Numbered from the stretch's first letter, positions 1-9,349 are shown. The stretch: DNA of 54,071 bases from Thermoplasmata archaeon (GCA_021792655.1 JAJYUG010000002.1:1-54071), one strand, 5' to 3'. The notes: generated by a model not told the origin, from the letters alone. Numbers and translations are program-made.

Positions 1-1613
1 GAATGAAATACGCCCGCTTTGTAGAAAACGCCTCCAGCGATTGCAATCCTGTCGCCGGAAATGGATGCGTTTGTGCCCGCAACTCCCAGGTCCTTCAAGA
101 GGGTGGAATTGAACATCGACGGGTTTATGATGCCAGCGATTGTGATGGACGCCTCTACGCTTCCAGTCCCGTTCCCGGGTATGAGATATCCGGACTTCAG
201 CCCATCCTCAAACATCACAAGCGGACCGGACTGGTTCATTTCACCTGTTACCGGCGAGATTACCTGCCACAAATTACCCGGCCATGCCATGGCACCGGAG
301 AATACGTAAATCGATCCAGAGAATCCCGGAAATGCACTGCTTGAGCTCAGGTTGAGGCTGATGAGCAGCTTTGTTCCTGTCCCGCCTGAAAGCGATATTA
401 TGTTGTTGGCATTCTGGGTTGCTGTGCTCCCGTACTGTAATGTGCTTCCGTTGTAGCCCTCGATCACGATAACCTGTGGAACGATGTTGAGCAAGTTTCC
501 GAGTGTGGAAGATCCAAGGATTCCGGTTCCGTTGATTATCTGGTCCGCGGACAGGGCGTCGGCTATCTGGGTGAGGTTGTAAGTATATATCACCAGGGTA
601 AAATCAGAGGCGCCGGCAGCTTTTGTTCCGTACCACTGTGAGCTTGCGGCAGCCCCAACAAGGCCAGCCATTGCGTACAGGTTATATACGTCCCCGTATC
701 TGCCAACGATGCCAGCGGCGAAATATGTGGAGTTTATCCCAGAACCCGTTCCTGATGGGGTGAAACCTTTTATATCGGATGCTACGGTTGACGGTGAAAA
801 CTGCGCTATTCCTGATGGACCAGCGTACTGGACTGGAGAAGATGACGTCGCCTGGCCGGTGACTGAGGGATATGGAGAGATGGGGGAGCTGTGCTGTGAG
901 AAATCGGCAAGGACAGCAAAACCGCCTGCGACAACGGCAATAACCACAAGTGCGGCCACAACTCCAGAGGGCTTCTCCTTCCTGGGCCGCACCATCCTTT
1001 GAAATAGCCTGCCAAATATGTAGGATGCCACCAGGAAAATAACCAGGTTTATGATCAGGTATACCAGGAAATTGCTCTCCAGTGATGAGATGATCTGCGA
1101 GGTGCTCGGACTTCCTGACGCAGCGGAGGATGTTCCGCCGAATACACTGGCGTATGATGAGACTATCCCGACTATATTGCCAACCAGCGGCTCGTTTTCA
1201 ATTGTATACAGGTTTGTTCCGGATGGCGGAGTTGACAGTATCCCTGTAAGTGAAGATAGCGAAGGCGTCGATACACCCGACAGGATGTGCGCACTGAACA
1301 GGAGGGAAATGGCAGATATGCCAAGGAATCCAAGGATGGACAGGTAAACCGTGAACGCGGTTCCTGCGGCCCTGCCTCCCCTTCTTGCGCCAGCAGCAAC
1401 AAAAAATGCAATAATGATCCATGACGCTATTATTACAGGGAATTCAATGGGGTTTCCCATGAGCAGGAAGAGGATGGGCAGAATGAATGCAAGCGGCGCC
1501 CCGAAATAAGGACCGAGCCAGTCCAAAAGAGGTGTATAATATGCAGAAAGAATGTAATACGCTACCAGCAGCGCTGCAGAAACACCAAGGATGTATCCGG
1601 TGAGTTTCCCCAT
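1..1613 (-). CDS. Large membrane-anchored exported protein, C-terminus outside the window
   Basis: I do not recognise this family. The frame is open from an ATG at 1613 to the window edge (537 codons), so the 3' end is missing. Four hydrophobic segments lie within about residues 4-108, a Ser/Thr/Gly-rich loop follows, and two more membrane segments lie near residues 180-200 and 213-235. After them comes a long Ser/Thr/Gly/Asn-rich domain with several N-X-S/T sequons (for example NST, NLT, NGT, NGS), which suggests an extracytoplasmic glycosylated region. A TATA-like GGTTTATC about 25-30 nt upstream on the minus strand supports the ATG. It is transcribed divergently from the mutase gene at 1733. 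Function is unknown; a surface or cell-envelope role is an inference from topology only. Confidence 0.75.
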   Translation of the reverse strand, partial: MGKLTGYILGVSAALLVAYYILSAYYTPLLDWLGPYFGAPLAFILPILFLLMGNPIEFPVIIASWIIIAFFVAAGARRGGRAAGTAFTVYLSILGFLGISAISLLFSAHILSGVSTPSLSSLTGILSTPPSGTNLYTIENEPLVGNIVGIVSSYASVFGGTSSAASGSPSTSQIISSLESNFLVYLIINLVIFLVASYIFGRLFQRMVRPRKEKPSGVVAALVVIAVVAGGFAVLADFSQHSSPISPYPSVTGQATSSSPVQYAGPSGIAQFSPSTVASDIKGFTPSGTGSGINSTYFAAGIVGRYGDVYNLYAMAGLVGAAASSQWYGTKAAGASDFTLVIYTYNLTQIADALSADQIINGTGILGSSTLGNLLNIVPQVIVIEGYNGSTLQYGSTATQNANNIISLSGGTGTKLLISLNLSSSSAFPGFSGSIYVFSGAMAWPGNLWQVISPVTGEMNQSGPLVMFEDGLKSGYLIPGNGTGSVEASITIAGIINPSMFNSTLLKDLGVAGTNASISGDRIAIAGGVFYKAGVFH

Positions 1614-1697
1614 GTGTATCTATGACGTGGATGGAGATAAACCTTACATTTGTGCGACAGGGACAGATTGAAGTCCGTAATCTGCCGGAATGACTTG

Positions 1698-1708
1698 AAA
1701 TATTTATT
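1698..1708 (+). promoter_or_regulatory. TATA box for the phosphohexomutase gene
   Basis: The A/T-rich AAATATTTATT sits 25-35 nt before the ATG at 1733, the spacing expected for a leaderless archaeal transcript. No Shine-Dalgarno sequence precedes the ATG, which fits leaderless translation. Confidence 0.6.
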
Positions 1709-1732
1709 ACGTCTCCTGGGATATTCATTCAT

Positions 1733-3091
1733 ATGTCCAGGATAGAGGAAGGGCCAAGACTGTTTGGAACAAATGGAATACGCGGCATCCCTAACGGGGA
1801 CCTCAACGTTGAGTTCTGCGAGAACGTCGGGAAAGCCATAGGTTCATACTTGCAATCAGGTGAAATCGTAGTGGGGAAAGACACAAGGATCAGCGGGGAC
1901 ATGATTCTATCTGCGGTTATCGCCGGCATATTGTCCACGGGCACGAAAGTTGTGGATCTTGGCGTGTTGCCGACTCCCGCTCTCCAGTACTTCTGCAGGA
2001 GAAACAGCAAGCCGGGCGTTATAATCACTGCTTCCCATAATCCTCCGCAGTTCAATGGCATAAAGTGTATCCACAGGGATGGCACGGAAATGCCCCGTTC
2101 AGACGAGGAGGGAATAGAGAAAATATTCTATGACGAAGATTTCACAAGGGCAGGCTGGGAGGCTGTGGGAACATGCAGGAGATATTCCGGAGCAGTTGAG
2201 GAATATGTACAGGGGGTTGCCTCCATGGTGGATTCCAACCTGATCAGGGAGAAGCATTACAGAGTTATTGTGGATACTGGAAATGGCGCTTCTTTTTCCA
2301 GCACACCTATGCTGCTGAGGATCCTGGGCTGTTCGGTTGTAACTCTCAACGCAAACCCTGACGGTACCTTCAGCGCCAGGCAGTCTGAACCGAGACCAGA
2401 AAATCTCTCTGCCTTAGCGGCCCTGATGAAGTCTGGAGGATTCATGGTTGGCTTTGCGCACGATGGCGATGCCGACAGAACAGTCGTGTTTGACGAATAC
2501 GGGGAGTTCATAGACGGGGACAAGACGCTTGCCCTTATTACAAAGAACGTTGCAGGAGAGGGGGATGTTGTGGTGACCCCAATAAGCAGCTCGGATTCCA
2601 TAACAGATGTATGCAGAATTGCAGGAGCTAAGCTTATCAGGACAAGGGTCGGAGCACCAATCGTTTCCAGGACTATGATAGAAAATGGCGCCAAGGTCGG
2701 AGGGGAGGAGAATGGAGGGATCATATACGGACCGCATCAGTATTGCAGAGACGGCGCAATGGCTGTTGCACTATTCCTGGAACTCATGGCAAAGACCGGA
2801 AAAACACCGTCAGAACTCATAAGGAGCATTCCTCAGTATGCGCTTGTCAAGAGAAGCGTTGAACTCAGGAAACCGTGGAAGGAGGTCCGTACCGTTCTGC
2901 TTCAAGAGCTGGAGCACGAAGTCACTGACCTGATGGACGGCATAAGGATAATCCGCGACAGCGGCTGGGTACTCATAAGGCCTTCCGGAACAGAACCCAT
3001 AGTACGCGTCTATGCAGAAGCAAAAAAGCTCGAGACTGCCACCGAGATGGAAGATGAGTTTGTGGAACTTGTAAGGGGCGCAAGTTCATGA
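1733..3091 (+). CDS. glmM: Archaeal phosphoglucosamine mutase / phosphomannomutase (alpha-D-phosphohexomutase)
   Basis: This cytoplasmic enzyme interconverts hexose (or glucosamine) 6- and 1-phosphates and feeds UDP-GlcNAc or GDP-mannose type sugar donors for lipid and protein glycosylation. All four superfamily signatures are visible in 452 residues, a normal length. They are the N-terminal LFGTNGIRG (10-18), the phosphoserine loop TASHNPP with Ser101, the metal-binding DGDADR (244-249), and the phosphate-binding RPSGTEP near 415. The FGTNGIRG form resembles the GlmM side of the superfamily more than bacterial ManB, but the exact sugar cannot be decided from sequence. Its last 6 bases overlap the convergent lipid synthase gene. 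Confidence 0.92.
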   Translation: MSRIEEGPRLFGTNGIRGIPNGDLNVEFCENVGKAIGSYLQSGEIVVGKDTRISGDMILSAVIAGILSTGTKVVDLGVLPTPALQYFCRRNSKPGVIITASHNPPQFNGIKCIHRDGTEMPRSDEEGIEKIFYDEDFTRAGWEAVGTCRRYSGAVEEYVQGVASMVDSNLIREKHYRVIVDTGNGASFSSTPMLLRILGCSVVTLNANPDGTFSARQSEPRPENLSALAALMKSGGFMVGFAHDGDADRTVVFDEYGEFIDGDKTLALITKNVAGEGDVVVTPISSSDSITDVCRIAGAKLIRTRVGAPIVSRTMIENGAKVGGEENGGIIYGPHQYCRDGAMAVALFLELMAKTGKTPSELIRSIPQYALVKRSVELRKPWKEVRTVLLQELEHEVTDLMDGIRIIRDSGWVLIRPSGTEPIVRVYAEAKKLETATEMEDEFVELVRGASS

Positions 3092-3697
3092 AAGTGCAAT
3101 GTACGCATCCCTGAACCGCATCAGCGCGGTAATGTTCCCGCCTATTGCAAACCACAGGAGCAGTATGGTTGATACGTCTATTTTTATGCCATATACCGGG
3201 ACTGATCCGGTGATTATTATCTGCAGTATAATTGCAACCAGAATGAATACTAGCCTGTCAGCCCTGCCAAGTATGCCGGAATAATTTCTCCTTAGACCGA
3301 GCGCCTGGGATTGCGTTCCCATGTAGCTGGTGAGCATTACCCCGATAATTGCCGCGAGGCCTATTGCGACATTTCCGTATGTCGAGAAGGTTATACCCAG
3401 AATTATGAATATATCGGCGTACCTGTCGAACACATGGTCGAGCAGGTCCCCCCTCTTTGAGGAAATTTTCTGCAGCCTTGCGACCCTTCCGTCCAGTGCG
3501 TCGAACAGCGATGACAGAACCAGTGCAATAAAGGCACCGAGGAGGAAGTATGGCAGCGAGAGATAATAAAATACTCCGGTAATGGCGGCGAAGACTATTG
3601 CAAGATAGGAGATGAAATCAGGGTTGAACCTCTTGAATTTCAATGCAAGGGGAAGAAGCATCGGGTCTACCTTCGAACGCATTGAGTCAAGAACCAT
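3086..3697 (-). CDS. CDP-alcohol phosphatidyltransferase, probably archaetidylinositol phosphate synthase
   Basis: A 203-aa integral membrane enzyme that joins CDP-archaeol to a polar alcohol to make an archaeal phospholipid headgroup. The catalytic signature D-x2-D-G-x2-A-R-x8-G-x3-D-x3-D is complete: Asp66, Asp69-Gly70, Ala73-Arg74, Gly83, Asp87 and Asp91. About six membrane helices follow the pattern of the family. The N-terminal KVDPMLLPLA and KRFNPDFIS segments resemble archaeal archaetidylinositol phosphate synthases, so inositol 1-phosphate is the likely acceptor, but glycerol or serine cannot be excluded. It lies 16 nt downstream of the AK6 gene on the same strand and probably belongs to that operon. 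Confidence 0.85.
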   Translation of the reverse strand: MVLDSMRSKVDPMLLPLALKFKRFNPDFISYLAIVFAAITGVFYYLSLPYFLLGAFIALVLSSLFDALDGRVARLQKISSKRGDLLDHVFDRYADIFIILGITFSTYGNVAIGLAAIIGVMLTSYMGTQSQALGLRRNYSGILGRADRLVFILVAIILQIIITGSVPVYGIKIDVSTILLLWFAIGGNITALMRFRDAYIALS

Positions 3698-3713
3698 GAG
3701 GGATTAACCGCAA

Positions 3714-4169
3714 TCAAGATTTATTATTTCCCCTGATCAGCGAAATAATTGACATGACCCGCGCAAGAACAGCTCCTTCGTTCTCGCTGTCTGTGCTTAC
3801 GGTGAAAATCCTTCCTGCCGGCAACCTGTCGAGCGCCTCATAGTAGATGCTGTCTGAGAGCATTACATCAATATTTTCCTCGATTTTCTCCCTGCTGTAT
3901 CCCCTATCAAGCAGCCTTTTTCTGATGGTTTCCTCTGATCCGGTCAGTATTATTACACACTCACAATCAAGGAGGTGGGTATAGTGGCCCTCAATTATGT
4001 TGACTCCATTGATTGCCCCTCGCAGCCTGTCCGTATCGACCACGTCTCCGGAAACACAGCCAAGCCTCTGAGCTTCATCGTTGGCAGGCCTGCATGTGAC
4101 ACCGTTCCTGTTAAGATTGAGGCAAAGAGTGCTTTTTCCCGTTCCGGGTATTCCGGTTATGCATATCAT
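3714..4169 (-). CDS. AK6/Fap7-type adenylate kinase-like P-loop NTPase
   Basis: A 151-aa P-loop kinase with Walker A GIPGTGKST at residues 6-14 and a short lid region containing RGYSREKIEENI. This is the size and layout of the archaeal putative adenylate kinases related to human AK6 and yeast Fap7, which act in small ribosomal subunit maturation and nucleotide balance. The ATG overlaps the stop of tiaS by four bases (ATGA), so the two are translationally coupled. Its grouping with tRNA and lipid genes gives no further functional hint. Confidence 0.82.
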   Translation of the reverse strand: MICITGIPGTGKSTLCLNLNRNGVTCRPANDEAQRLGCVSGDVVDTDRLRGAINGVNIIEGHYTHLLDCECVIILTGSEETIRKRLLDRGYSREKIEENIDVMLSDSIYYEALDRLPAGRIFTVSTDSENEGAVLARVMSIISLIRGNNKS

Positions 4170-5470
4170 TGATACACCGTTCTTTCTGTTTCAATGTCAA
4201 ATGGCCGGGAGAGATGCCGCCTGGCCATAACCGGAACGTCGTAGAGCCCCGGGGATAGCTTTCGTTCAACCTGCACATAATCCGGGTGCCGGGCCTTCGC
4301 CCCGCAAGAAGGGCAGCGAAAATCATCCCTTCCTCTGGTATGCATCCTCTCTCCGCATCTGGAACATATGGGAGGGTATCTTATGAACTGCCTGGATAGA
4401 TCCAGGATCTGCATTTTCTCCACGTGCAGGGATCCATTGACGTACGAACCGTATACGCGAATCTCGTCTCCAATCCGCAGGGAGGAAAAAATCCTGCGGA
4501 AGGACTTTGTAGGTTCAAACGCTGCTATGCGGATTCCTGAACCCCTGTAAAGCAACGTGGTAAAGTAATGTCCTCCCTGAATCACCTCGGGATTTTCCAT
4601 TATCCTACCCTGCACACTGTAAGATCCAAGTTCCCTGATCGACTGTGGATCTGCCACAATGTGATCATCGGTTCCCTGGTTTGTAACATAGAGTATCTTT
4701 GACTCCGGCAGGATGCCAAAGGCCGCATCAAGTTCATTTGAAAAGTTCAGCAGGCCCTCGTGGAAGCGAGACCGGAGGCCATAGATTACCGGTGTCCTCT
4801 CCTTTGGGAATATTGCTGCATAATCGTTATCCCTGTCAATGTTGTTGAAAGTACCGGGAATTGTGTTCGCATATTCCGCGATTTCTATCTTTCTTTCGTG
4901 GCTGATCGGTTTCCCCCGTGGGTATCTGTAAGCAATGCATTCATATGTAACTGAATTCATGGGCCATGATATTGCGGCGGCTGACCCGATAATACCCCTT
5001 CCATTCTTTATTTTCACGAAATTTGCGCCTGCATCGCGGAGTTTTATTTCAGCCTCTTCAATCGTGATCTCCTCTGAAAGCGCCTTAGAGTAAAAATCTG
5101 AATTGAGAGGAGCTTCCATAACTACAATTCCAGGGTTTGTGTTATCCTCATTGAGTTCAGAGTATTCCTGCACAAGCGTGACGGCTTCCTTCATCAGTAT
5201 GCACGAATCCTGGATTTCCTCCACATTTTCATAGGAATATATGGGATGCCCGTTGAACAACCCTATAACAGTCCTTGTGCCCGAACCATGGATGCCGATC
5301 TGAACGCCAAGCGCACCATTCCCCCTTGTCTTGTAGCTGATGTTGGGATTCAGCCTTACAAGCCTGGGAAAGCCCTTTACTGCGAAACCTGTTTCCTGAA
5401 GGAATTTTGCCATAAGGTATGTAGTACACATACCCCTGCGTGAGTCCGTATCGTCAAACGCAAGAAACAA
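4166..5470 (-). CDS. tiaS: tRNA(Ile2) 2-agmatinylcytidine synthetase TiaS
   Basis: TiaS attaches agmatine to C34 of the CAU-anticodon isoleucine tRNA, so that it reads AUA instead of AUG; it is essential in most archaea. The 434-aa protein starts with the family hallmark FDDTDSRRGMCTTYL. It ends with a zinc-ribbon-like segment holding two CxxC pairs (CSRC and CPSC near residues 378-396) after an OB-like nucleic-acid-binding region. The start is a TTG directly abutting the uppS stop codon, preceded by a GA-rich ribosome binding region inside uppS. No earlier ATG fits, and the FDDTDS motif requires this start region. Confidence 0.93.
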   Translation of the reverse strand: MFLAFDDTDSRRGMCTTYLMAKFLQETGFAVKGFPRLVRLNPNISYKTRGNGALGVQIGIHGSGTRTVIGLFNGHPIYSYENVEEIQDSCILMKEAVTLVQEYSELNEDNTNPGIVVMEAPLNSDFYSKALSEEITIEEAEIKLRDAGANFVKIKNGRGIIGSAAAISWPMNSVTYECIAYRYPRGKPISHERKIEIAEYANTIPGTFNNIDRDNDYAAIFPKERTPVIYGLRSRFHEGLLNFSNELDAAFGILPESKILYVTNQGTDDHIVADPQSIRELGSYSVQGRIMENPEVIQGGHYFTTLLYRGSGIRIAAFEPTKSFRRIFSSLRIGDEIRVYGSYVNGSLHVEKMQILDLSRQFIRYPPICSRCGERMHTRGRDDFRCPSCGAKARHPDYVQVERKLSPGLYDVPVMARRHLSRPFDIETERTVYQ

Positions 5471-6247
5471 CTATTCACCGAACCTCCTCTTCCTCATCTG
5501 GTATGACTTGATTGCCCTCAGGAAATCAACCTTCCTGAACTCAGGCCAGTAAACGTCGGTGAAATAGAGTTCTGAGTACGCACTCTGCCAGATCAGGAAG
5601 TTGGACACCCTTTCCTCGCCGCTCGTACGGAGTATGAGATCAGGATCTGGAATGTTCCCGTCATAGAGATATTCCCTGAATTTTGCCTCCGATATATCCG
5701 AGGGTGTTATCTTCCCTTCCATTCCGTCCTTCAGTATCTTCCTGACTGCGTTAATTATCTCTTCCCTGCCGCCATATCCTACTGCAAGGTTAAGCCGAAA
5801 ATCCTTGTTTGCGGAAGTGGCCTCCTCCACTTCTCTGATCGTGTTGACCAGGAAGTCCGGCAGGTTTATCTTCTCGCCTATGATCTTCACGCCAATGTGA
5901 TATTTTTTGACCCTCTCGTCATTCATCAGGTCTATGAGGCTCTGGTTTATCAGCTTGAAGAGGAAGTTTATCTCCTTCTTGTCCCGCCTGAAGTTCTCCG
6001 TTGAGAATGCATAAACCGTCACGACCTTGATTCCAATCTCCCTGCACCAGTCAAGCACATCCTCAAGCTTGTTCTTTCCGGCGACATGCCCTTCGTCCGT
6101 GCTTATCCCGAGAGCCATTGCATATCGCCTGTTGCCGTCTGTTATAATGCCTATATGATTGGGCACCTTATTCTGGCTTATCTCGTTCATAAGCGCTTTT
6201 TCGTATATCTGTCCAACAAGGTCCCCGACACGTGATGAAATTCCCAT
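5471..6247 (-). CDS. uppS: cis-Prenyltransferase (undecaprenyl diphosphate synthase family)
   Basis: A cytoplasmic or peripheral enzyme that condenses isopentenyl diphosphate units in cis onto an allylic diphosphate, giving the long polyprenol that archaea use as a lipid carrier for glycosylation. The 258-aa protein contains the substrate-binding HIGIITDGNRRYA with catalytic Asp37, and the C-terminal signature RTSGEERVSNFLIWQSAYSE. An N-terminal extension of about 30 residues precedes the core, as in other archaeal members. It heads the operon uppS-tiaS-AK6-lipid synthase, with zero spacing to tiaS. Confidence 0.92.
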   Translation of the reverse strand: MGISSRVGDLVGQIYEKALMNEISQNKVPNHIGIITDGNRRYAMALGISTDEGHVAGKNKLEDVLDWCREIGIKVVTVYAFSTENFRRDKKEINFLFKLINQSLIDLMNDERVKKYHIGVKIIGEKINLPDFLVNTIREVEEATSANKDFRLNLAVGYGGREEIINAVRKILKDGMEGKITPSDISEAKFREYLYDGNIPDPDLILRTSGEERVSNFLIWQSAYSELYFTDVYWPEFRKVDFLRAIKSYQMRKRRFGE

Positions 6248-6375
6248 TTGTGTTATATTAGTAATGCAACACAGGGAATCAAATTTTTCCTTTCCGGCGT
6301 TATGCCGGCAGAATGCCAGAAACTCTCACGGCATGGGCATGGAAATCTTATACTGAATAATCATGGCAGAAGGAA

Positions 6376-6648
6376 ATGATTGCATCCGCAAAGGACATTG
6401 TTCATATCGTATCCAGTCTTCTGGCGAGGGACGAGCCACCGGTGGAGATACGAATCCTGAGTTTCAAGAAGGATCGGTCAATCACCCTGAGGATGTCTGC
6501 TGGAGATACAGTTGAGGTTTCCGAAAATGGCTTTGATCAGAAGACATTTAATTGCAGCAAAGAAGCTTTGCCGAAATTAATTGAGGAAGTCAGTGACAGG
6601 GAGTTTCCAAGAAGCCATCGGGTGAGGATATCCCTCATGAAAAAATGA
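6376..6648 (+). CDS. Small conserved-looking hypothetical protein (90 aa)
   Basis: I do not recognise this protein. It is 90 residues, charged and probably soluble, with an N-terminal helix, a beta-rich middle (EIRILSF, SITLRMS, TVEVSEN) and a basic C-terminus. The ATG at 6376 lies 25 nt after a TATA-like CTTATACTG, which supports a leaderless gene. An overlapping ATG at 6363 is in another frame. It stands alone between the divergent uppS gene and the convergent serS gene, whose 3' end is 15 nt away. Confidence 0.65.
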   Translation: MIASAKDIVHIVSSLLARDEPPVEIRILSFKKDRSITLRMSAGDTVEVSENGFDQKTFNCSKEALPKLIEEVSDREFPRSHRVRISLMKK

Positions 6649-6663
6649 GTTGAGAGATTTGGA

Positions 6664-7998
6664 TCAGTCTTCTCTGCTGACGCTGTCAAATCCGGTGTAG
6701 GGCACAAGCACATCTGGCACCTTGAAGGATTTCCCTCCATCGTACTGGAAATTCTCCATAATTGCCACCAGTATTCTCTTCGTGGCTATTGCAGTGCCAT
6801 TCAGAGTATGGACATACCTGTTTCCGTCCTTGGTCCTGTATTTTATTCCAAGAGACCTTGCCTGGTAATCCGTGTCATTGGATATGGAAACAATCTCCCT
6901 GAACTTTCCCTGCGACGGGAACCATGCTTCCATGTCGTATTTTTTCTCTGCAAGGTATCCGAGTTCTCCGGAACAGACATTGACTATCCTGTACGGAATT
7001 CCAAGGCTCTGGTATATTTTCTCGCTGTTGGCAACGATCTCAGCAAAATAATCCCAGGAATCTTCCGGTTTGCAGAAAATGAACTGCTCGACCTTGTTGA
7101 ACTGATGCACCCTGAATATGCCCTTTGTATCCTTTCCATGAGCGCCCGCTTCCCTCCTGAAACACTGTGAAGCTCCCGCTACCCTCTCCGGGAGATCGCT
7201 CTCCTCGAGAGTTTCATCCTTCAACATTGCAGCTATTGCATGCTCGGAAGTAGAAATCAGGTAGAGGTCCTCCCCCTCTATCTTGTAGAGCGAGTCCTTG
7301 AATGTCTCTATGTCTGTCGCTCCAGCCATTGATTCATAGTTGATCATCAACGGCGGCTCAAGCACGGTGAATCCCCTCTCGGCGAGGAAGTCCGTTGCGT
7401 AGTTTATCAGGGCCTGCTCGATCTTGAAGAGCCTGTTCTTTATGAAGAAGAATCTTGCTCCGGAGATTTTCCCTGCCCTGTCCAGATCAACGAGGTCGAG
7501 ATCCTTTATCATGTCAACGTGGCTTACGGGTCTGTCGTCAAGAAGTTCGTAATCCCCGGAGTTGCCTGAATCCCTCAGGAATGTATCCCTGTCATCGCGG
7601 AAAACCCTGGCGTGCCCGGTGTACCTGACAAGTTGGTTGTTTTCGTCACCCCTGCAAACAGGAACATCGTCATGGATCAGGTTGGGTATGAGCCGAAGTG
7701 TGCCATCCCGTTCGTCTGAAATTTTTTTCTGTGCTTCCTCAAGGTTGCCAATGCGATCGTTCAATGCCTTGACCATGCCCTTTTCTTTCTCTACACCGGA
7801 TCCGGTCTTTACGTTCCTGGCGATTACCTCAGTAAGGCTGTTCTTCTCATGCTTCAGATCGTTGATCTCCCTCAGCTTTTCCCTCCACGCCTCGTCAAGC
7901 GTGAAGAACCTGTCAAGAACTGACGTATCAAAGAAGCGTTTCTTGCAGGAATCGTAGAATATCTCGGGCTTCTCCCTCAGGAGCTTGACATCTATCAT
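6664..7998 (-). CDS. serS: Seryl-tRNA synthetase, class II (bacterial/standard type)
   Basis: Charges tRNA-Ser (and tRNA-Sec where present) with serine. The 444-aa protein has the N-terminal long coiled-coil tRNA-binding arm (about 30-110). The class II catalytic core follows: motif 2 with FRREAGAHGKDTKGIFRVHQ and motif 3 with NGTAIATKRILVAIMENFQ. This is the standard SerRS, not the rare methanogen type. A TATA-like AATTATTATA lies about 25 nt upstream of the ATG on the minus strand, so the gene has its own promoter. Confidence 0.96.
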   Translation of the reverse strand: MIDVKLLREKPEIFYDSCKKRFFDTSVLDRFFTLDEAWREKLREINDLKHEKNSLTEVIARNVKTGSGVEKEKGMVKALNDRIGNLEEAQKKISDERDGTLRLIPNLIHDDVPVCRGDENNQLVRYTGHARVFRDDRDTFLRDSGNSGDYELLDDRPVSHVDMIKDLDLVDLDRAGKISGARFFFIKNRLFKIEQALINYATDFLAERGFTVLEPPLMINYESMAGATDIETFKDSLYKIEGEDLYLISTSEHAIAAMLKDETLEESDLPERVAGASQCFRREAGAHGKDTKGIFRVHQFNKVEQFIFCKPEDSWDYFAEIVANSEKIYQSLGIPYRIVNVCSGELGYLAEKKYDMEAWFPSQGKFREIVSISNDTDYQARSLGIKYRTKDGNRYVHTLNGTAIATKRILVAIMENFQYDGGKSFKVPDVLVPYTGFDSVSRED

Positions 7999-8175
7999 GG
8001 TTGAGAAAATGTTGGGCAGTATAATAATTATTCACACCTTTAACTTTATTTCAGGCATTGCAATGTCCGCTCTGATCAAAAGTTGCGCACATGTATACCT
8101 CACAGATAATTTCCTTAAGGTATTGACACGGGAAAGTGACAAAACCTATATCTATTGAACTCAGCTAGCAATATC

Positions 8176-9069
8176 ATGACCTTCTGCCCCGTGTGCGGCT
8201 TGAAATTTGATAGGGGGAACTACCGCATGCTTGCGGATCATTTTGTTGATCAATCCAGGGCAAGCGATTTCCGGCACATTTCATGGCTTAACAGGAATGT
8301 TTCAAAGGATCTCATGAAGGCGGAAGACCTTTCAGTTTCCCTGATGACTTTCTACCATATTTCTGGTGGCATTGGAAAGTGGATAATTACTGATTTTGTG
8401 AGAAGATTCAGGGGAGATTCTCCGCATCCCTTCATACTGGCTATGCAGCAATACGACCCTGAAGTGATCAGGGGCTATGTGGTAGAGCACCACCACTTCC
8501 TGAAACAGTGGATAAGGTCATGCTCATACATCATCGCGAAGACCGAATTCGAGGATGTCCAGTCCTTTGAACTGGAGAACATAATGACAGAATTGCACGG
8601 ATATGGTGCCTCGGAGCCCTCACACCACGAGCTCCTGATCAGGATGGGGGAATCGCTGGGACTTGACAGAAATTTTATTCTGGCAGAAAAACCGCTGAAG
8701 CAAACTGTGGAAGCCATAAAGATATGGAATGACCTTGCCGCCTCTGGAAGCTGGATATCAGCAATGGCAGCCATGCATTCCCTCGAACTAATTGCAAACC
8801 GTGATCTTTCAAACCATGGTGCTAGATACCCTTATTTCAACCCCTCAATCCTGTCAGATAAAATGGTTCCGGAAGAGGTTAAGACGTTCCTGAGGGAAGG
8901 GTATGAAGCCGATGTTTCCCATTCCTACACGGCACTACAATTGGTTGAAAGGCACGCAAGGAATGAAGACACTGAGGAGATACAGTACGCTTATTTGCGG
9001 TCTGCCGAGGCCTTCAGCGATTATCTTGAGGCTAGGCTGGAAAGAGGTGTTATGCTTGGAAACAAATAA
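8176..9069 (+). CDS. Zinc-finger plus heme-oxygenase-like (TenA/PqqC/HDO fold) protein
   Basis: A 297-aa protein with an N-terminal metal-site candidate (Cys4, Cys7, His22, His34), followed by an all-helical domain of the TenA/PqqC/heme-oxygenase-like superfamily. Residues 132-163 carry a segment typical of the iron-containing oxidase branch, with acidic and His positions Glu134, Glu139, His141, His150-His151 and Glu152, and a later SHSYTALQLVERH helix. I infer a possible diiron oxidase, but thiaminase-like or non-enzymatic roles remain open. I chose ATG 8176 because a TATA-like CTATATCTA lies about 25 nt upstream; the TTG at 8155 would fall on that box. The gene overlaps the next one by 14 nt. 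Confidence 0.7.
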   Translation: MTFCPVCGLKFDRGNYRMLADHFVDQSRASDFRHISWLNRNVSKDLMKAEDLSVSLMTFYHISGGIGKWIITDFVRRFRGDSPHPFILAMQQYDPEVIRGYVVEHHHFLKQWIRSCSYIIAKTEFEDVQSFELENIMTELHGYGASEPSHHELLIRMGESLGLDRNFILAEKPLKQTVEAIKIWNDLAASGSWISAMAAMHSLELIANRDLSNHGARYPYFNPSILSDKMVPEEVKTFLREGYEADVSHSYTALQLVERHARNEDTEEIQYAYLRSAEAFSDYLEARLERGVMLGNK

Positions 9070-9349
9070 CAGGAAGGGATGCGCGCTATGCGACGCGACC
9101 TGGGGAGAATACTACAGAGAAATTGATGGTAACAGGATGTTCTTCTGCTGCGACATATGTGCTGACATATTCGAAAACATGGTGTCAGAGGTAAAGAAGA
9201 GGACGGGGTGGAAGAACATCGACCATGTTGACCTTAACGGGAATTTTTCCTTGGGAAGGCAATGCACAGCCAAGTCAGGGAAGGAGACTTTCAACTTTTA
9301 TTTCAGAACCTATTCTGATGGAAGAATGATGAAATTCGAGGAACGCTGA
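9056..9349 (+). CDS. Ta0938-like small zinc-binding protein
   Basis: A 97-aa protein whose cysteine pattern (C9-x2-C12, then C31-C32-x2-C35 in MFFCCDICADIF) resembles the Thermoplasma Ta0938 family and, more loosely, YHS/TRASH metal-binding treble-clef domains. A beta-rich C-terminal half follows. I chose the TTG at 9056 because GAGGTG at 9043-9048 is a well-placed ribosome binding site. The longer open frame upstream is only the shifted frame of the preceding gene. The 14-nt overlap with that gene implies coupled translation and a shared job, perhaps metal handling. Function is unproven. Confidence 0.72.
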   Translation: METNNRKGCALCDATWGEYYREIDGNRMFFCCDICADIFENMVSEVKKRTGWKNIDHVDLNGNFSLGRQCTAKSGKETFNFYFRTYSDGRMMKFEER

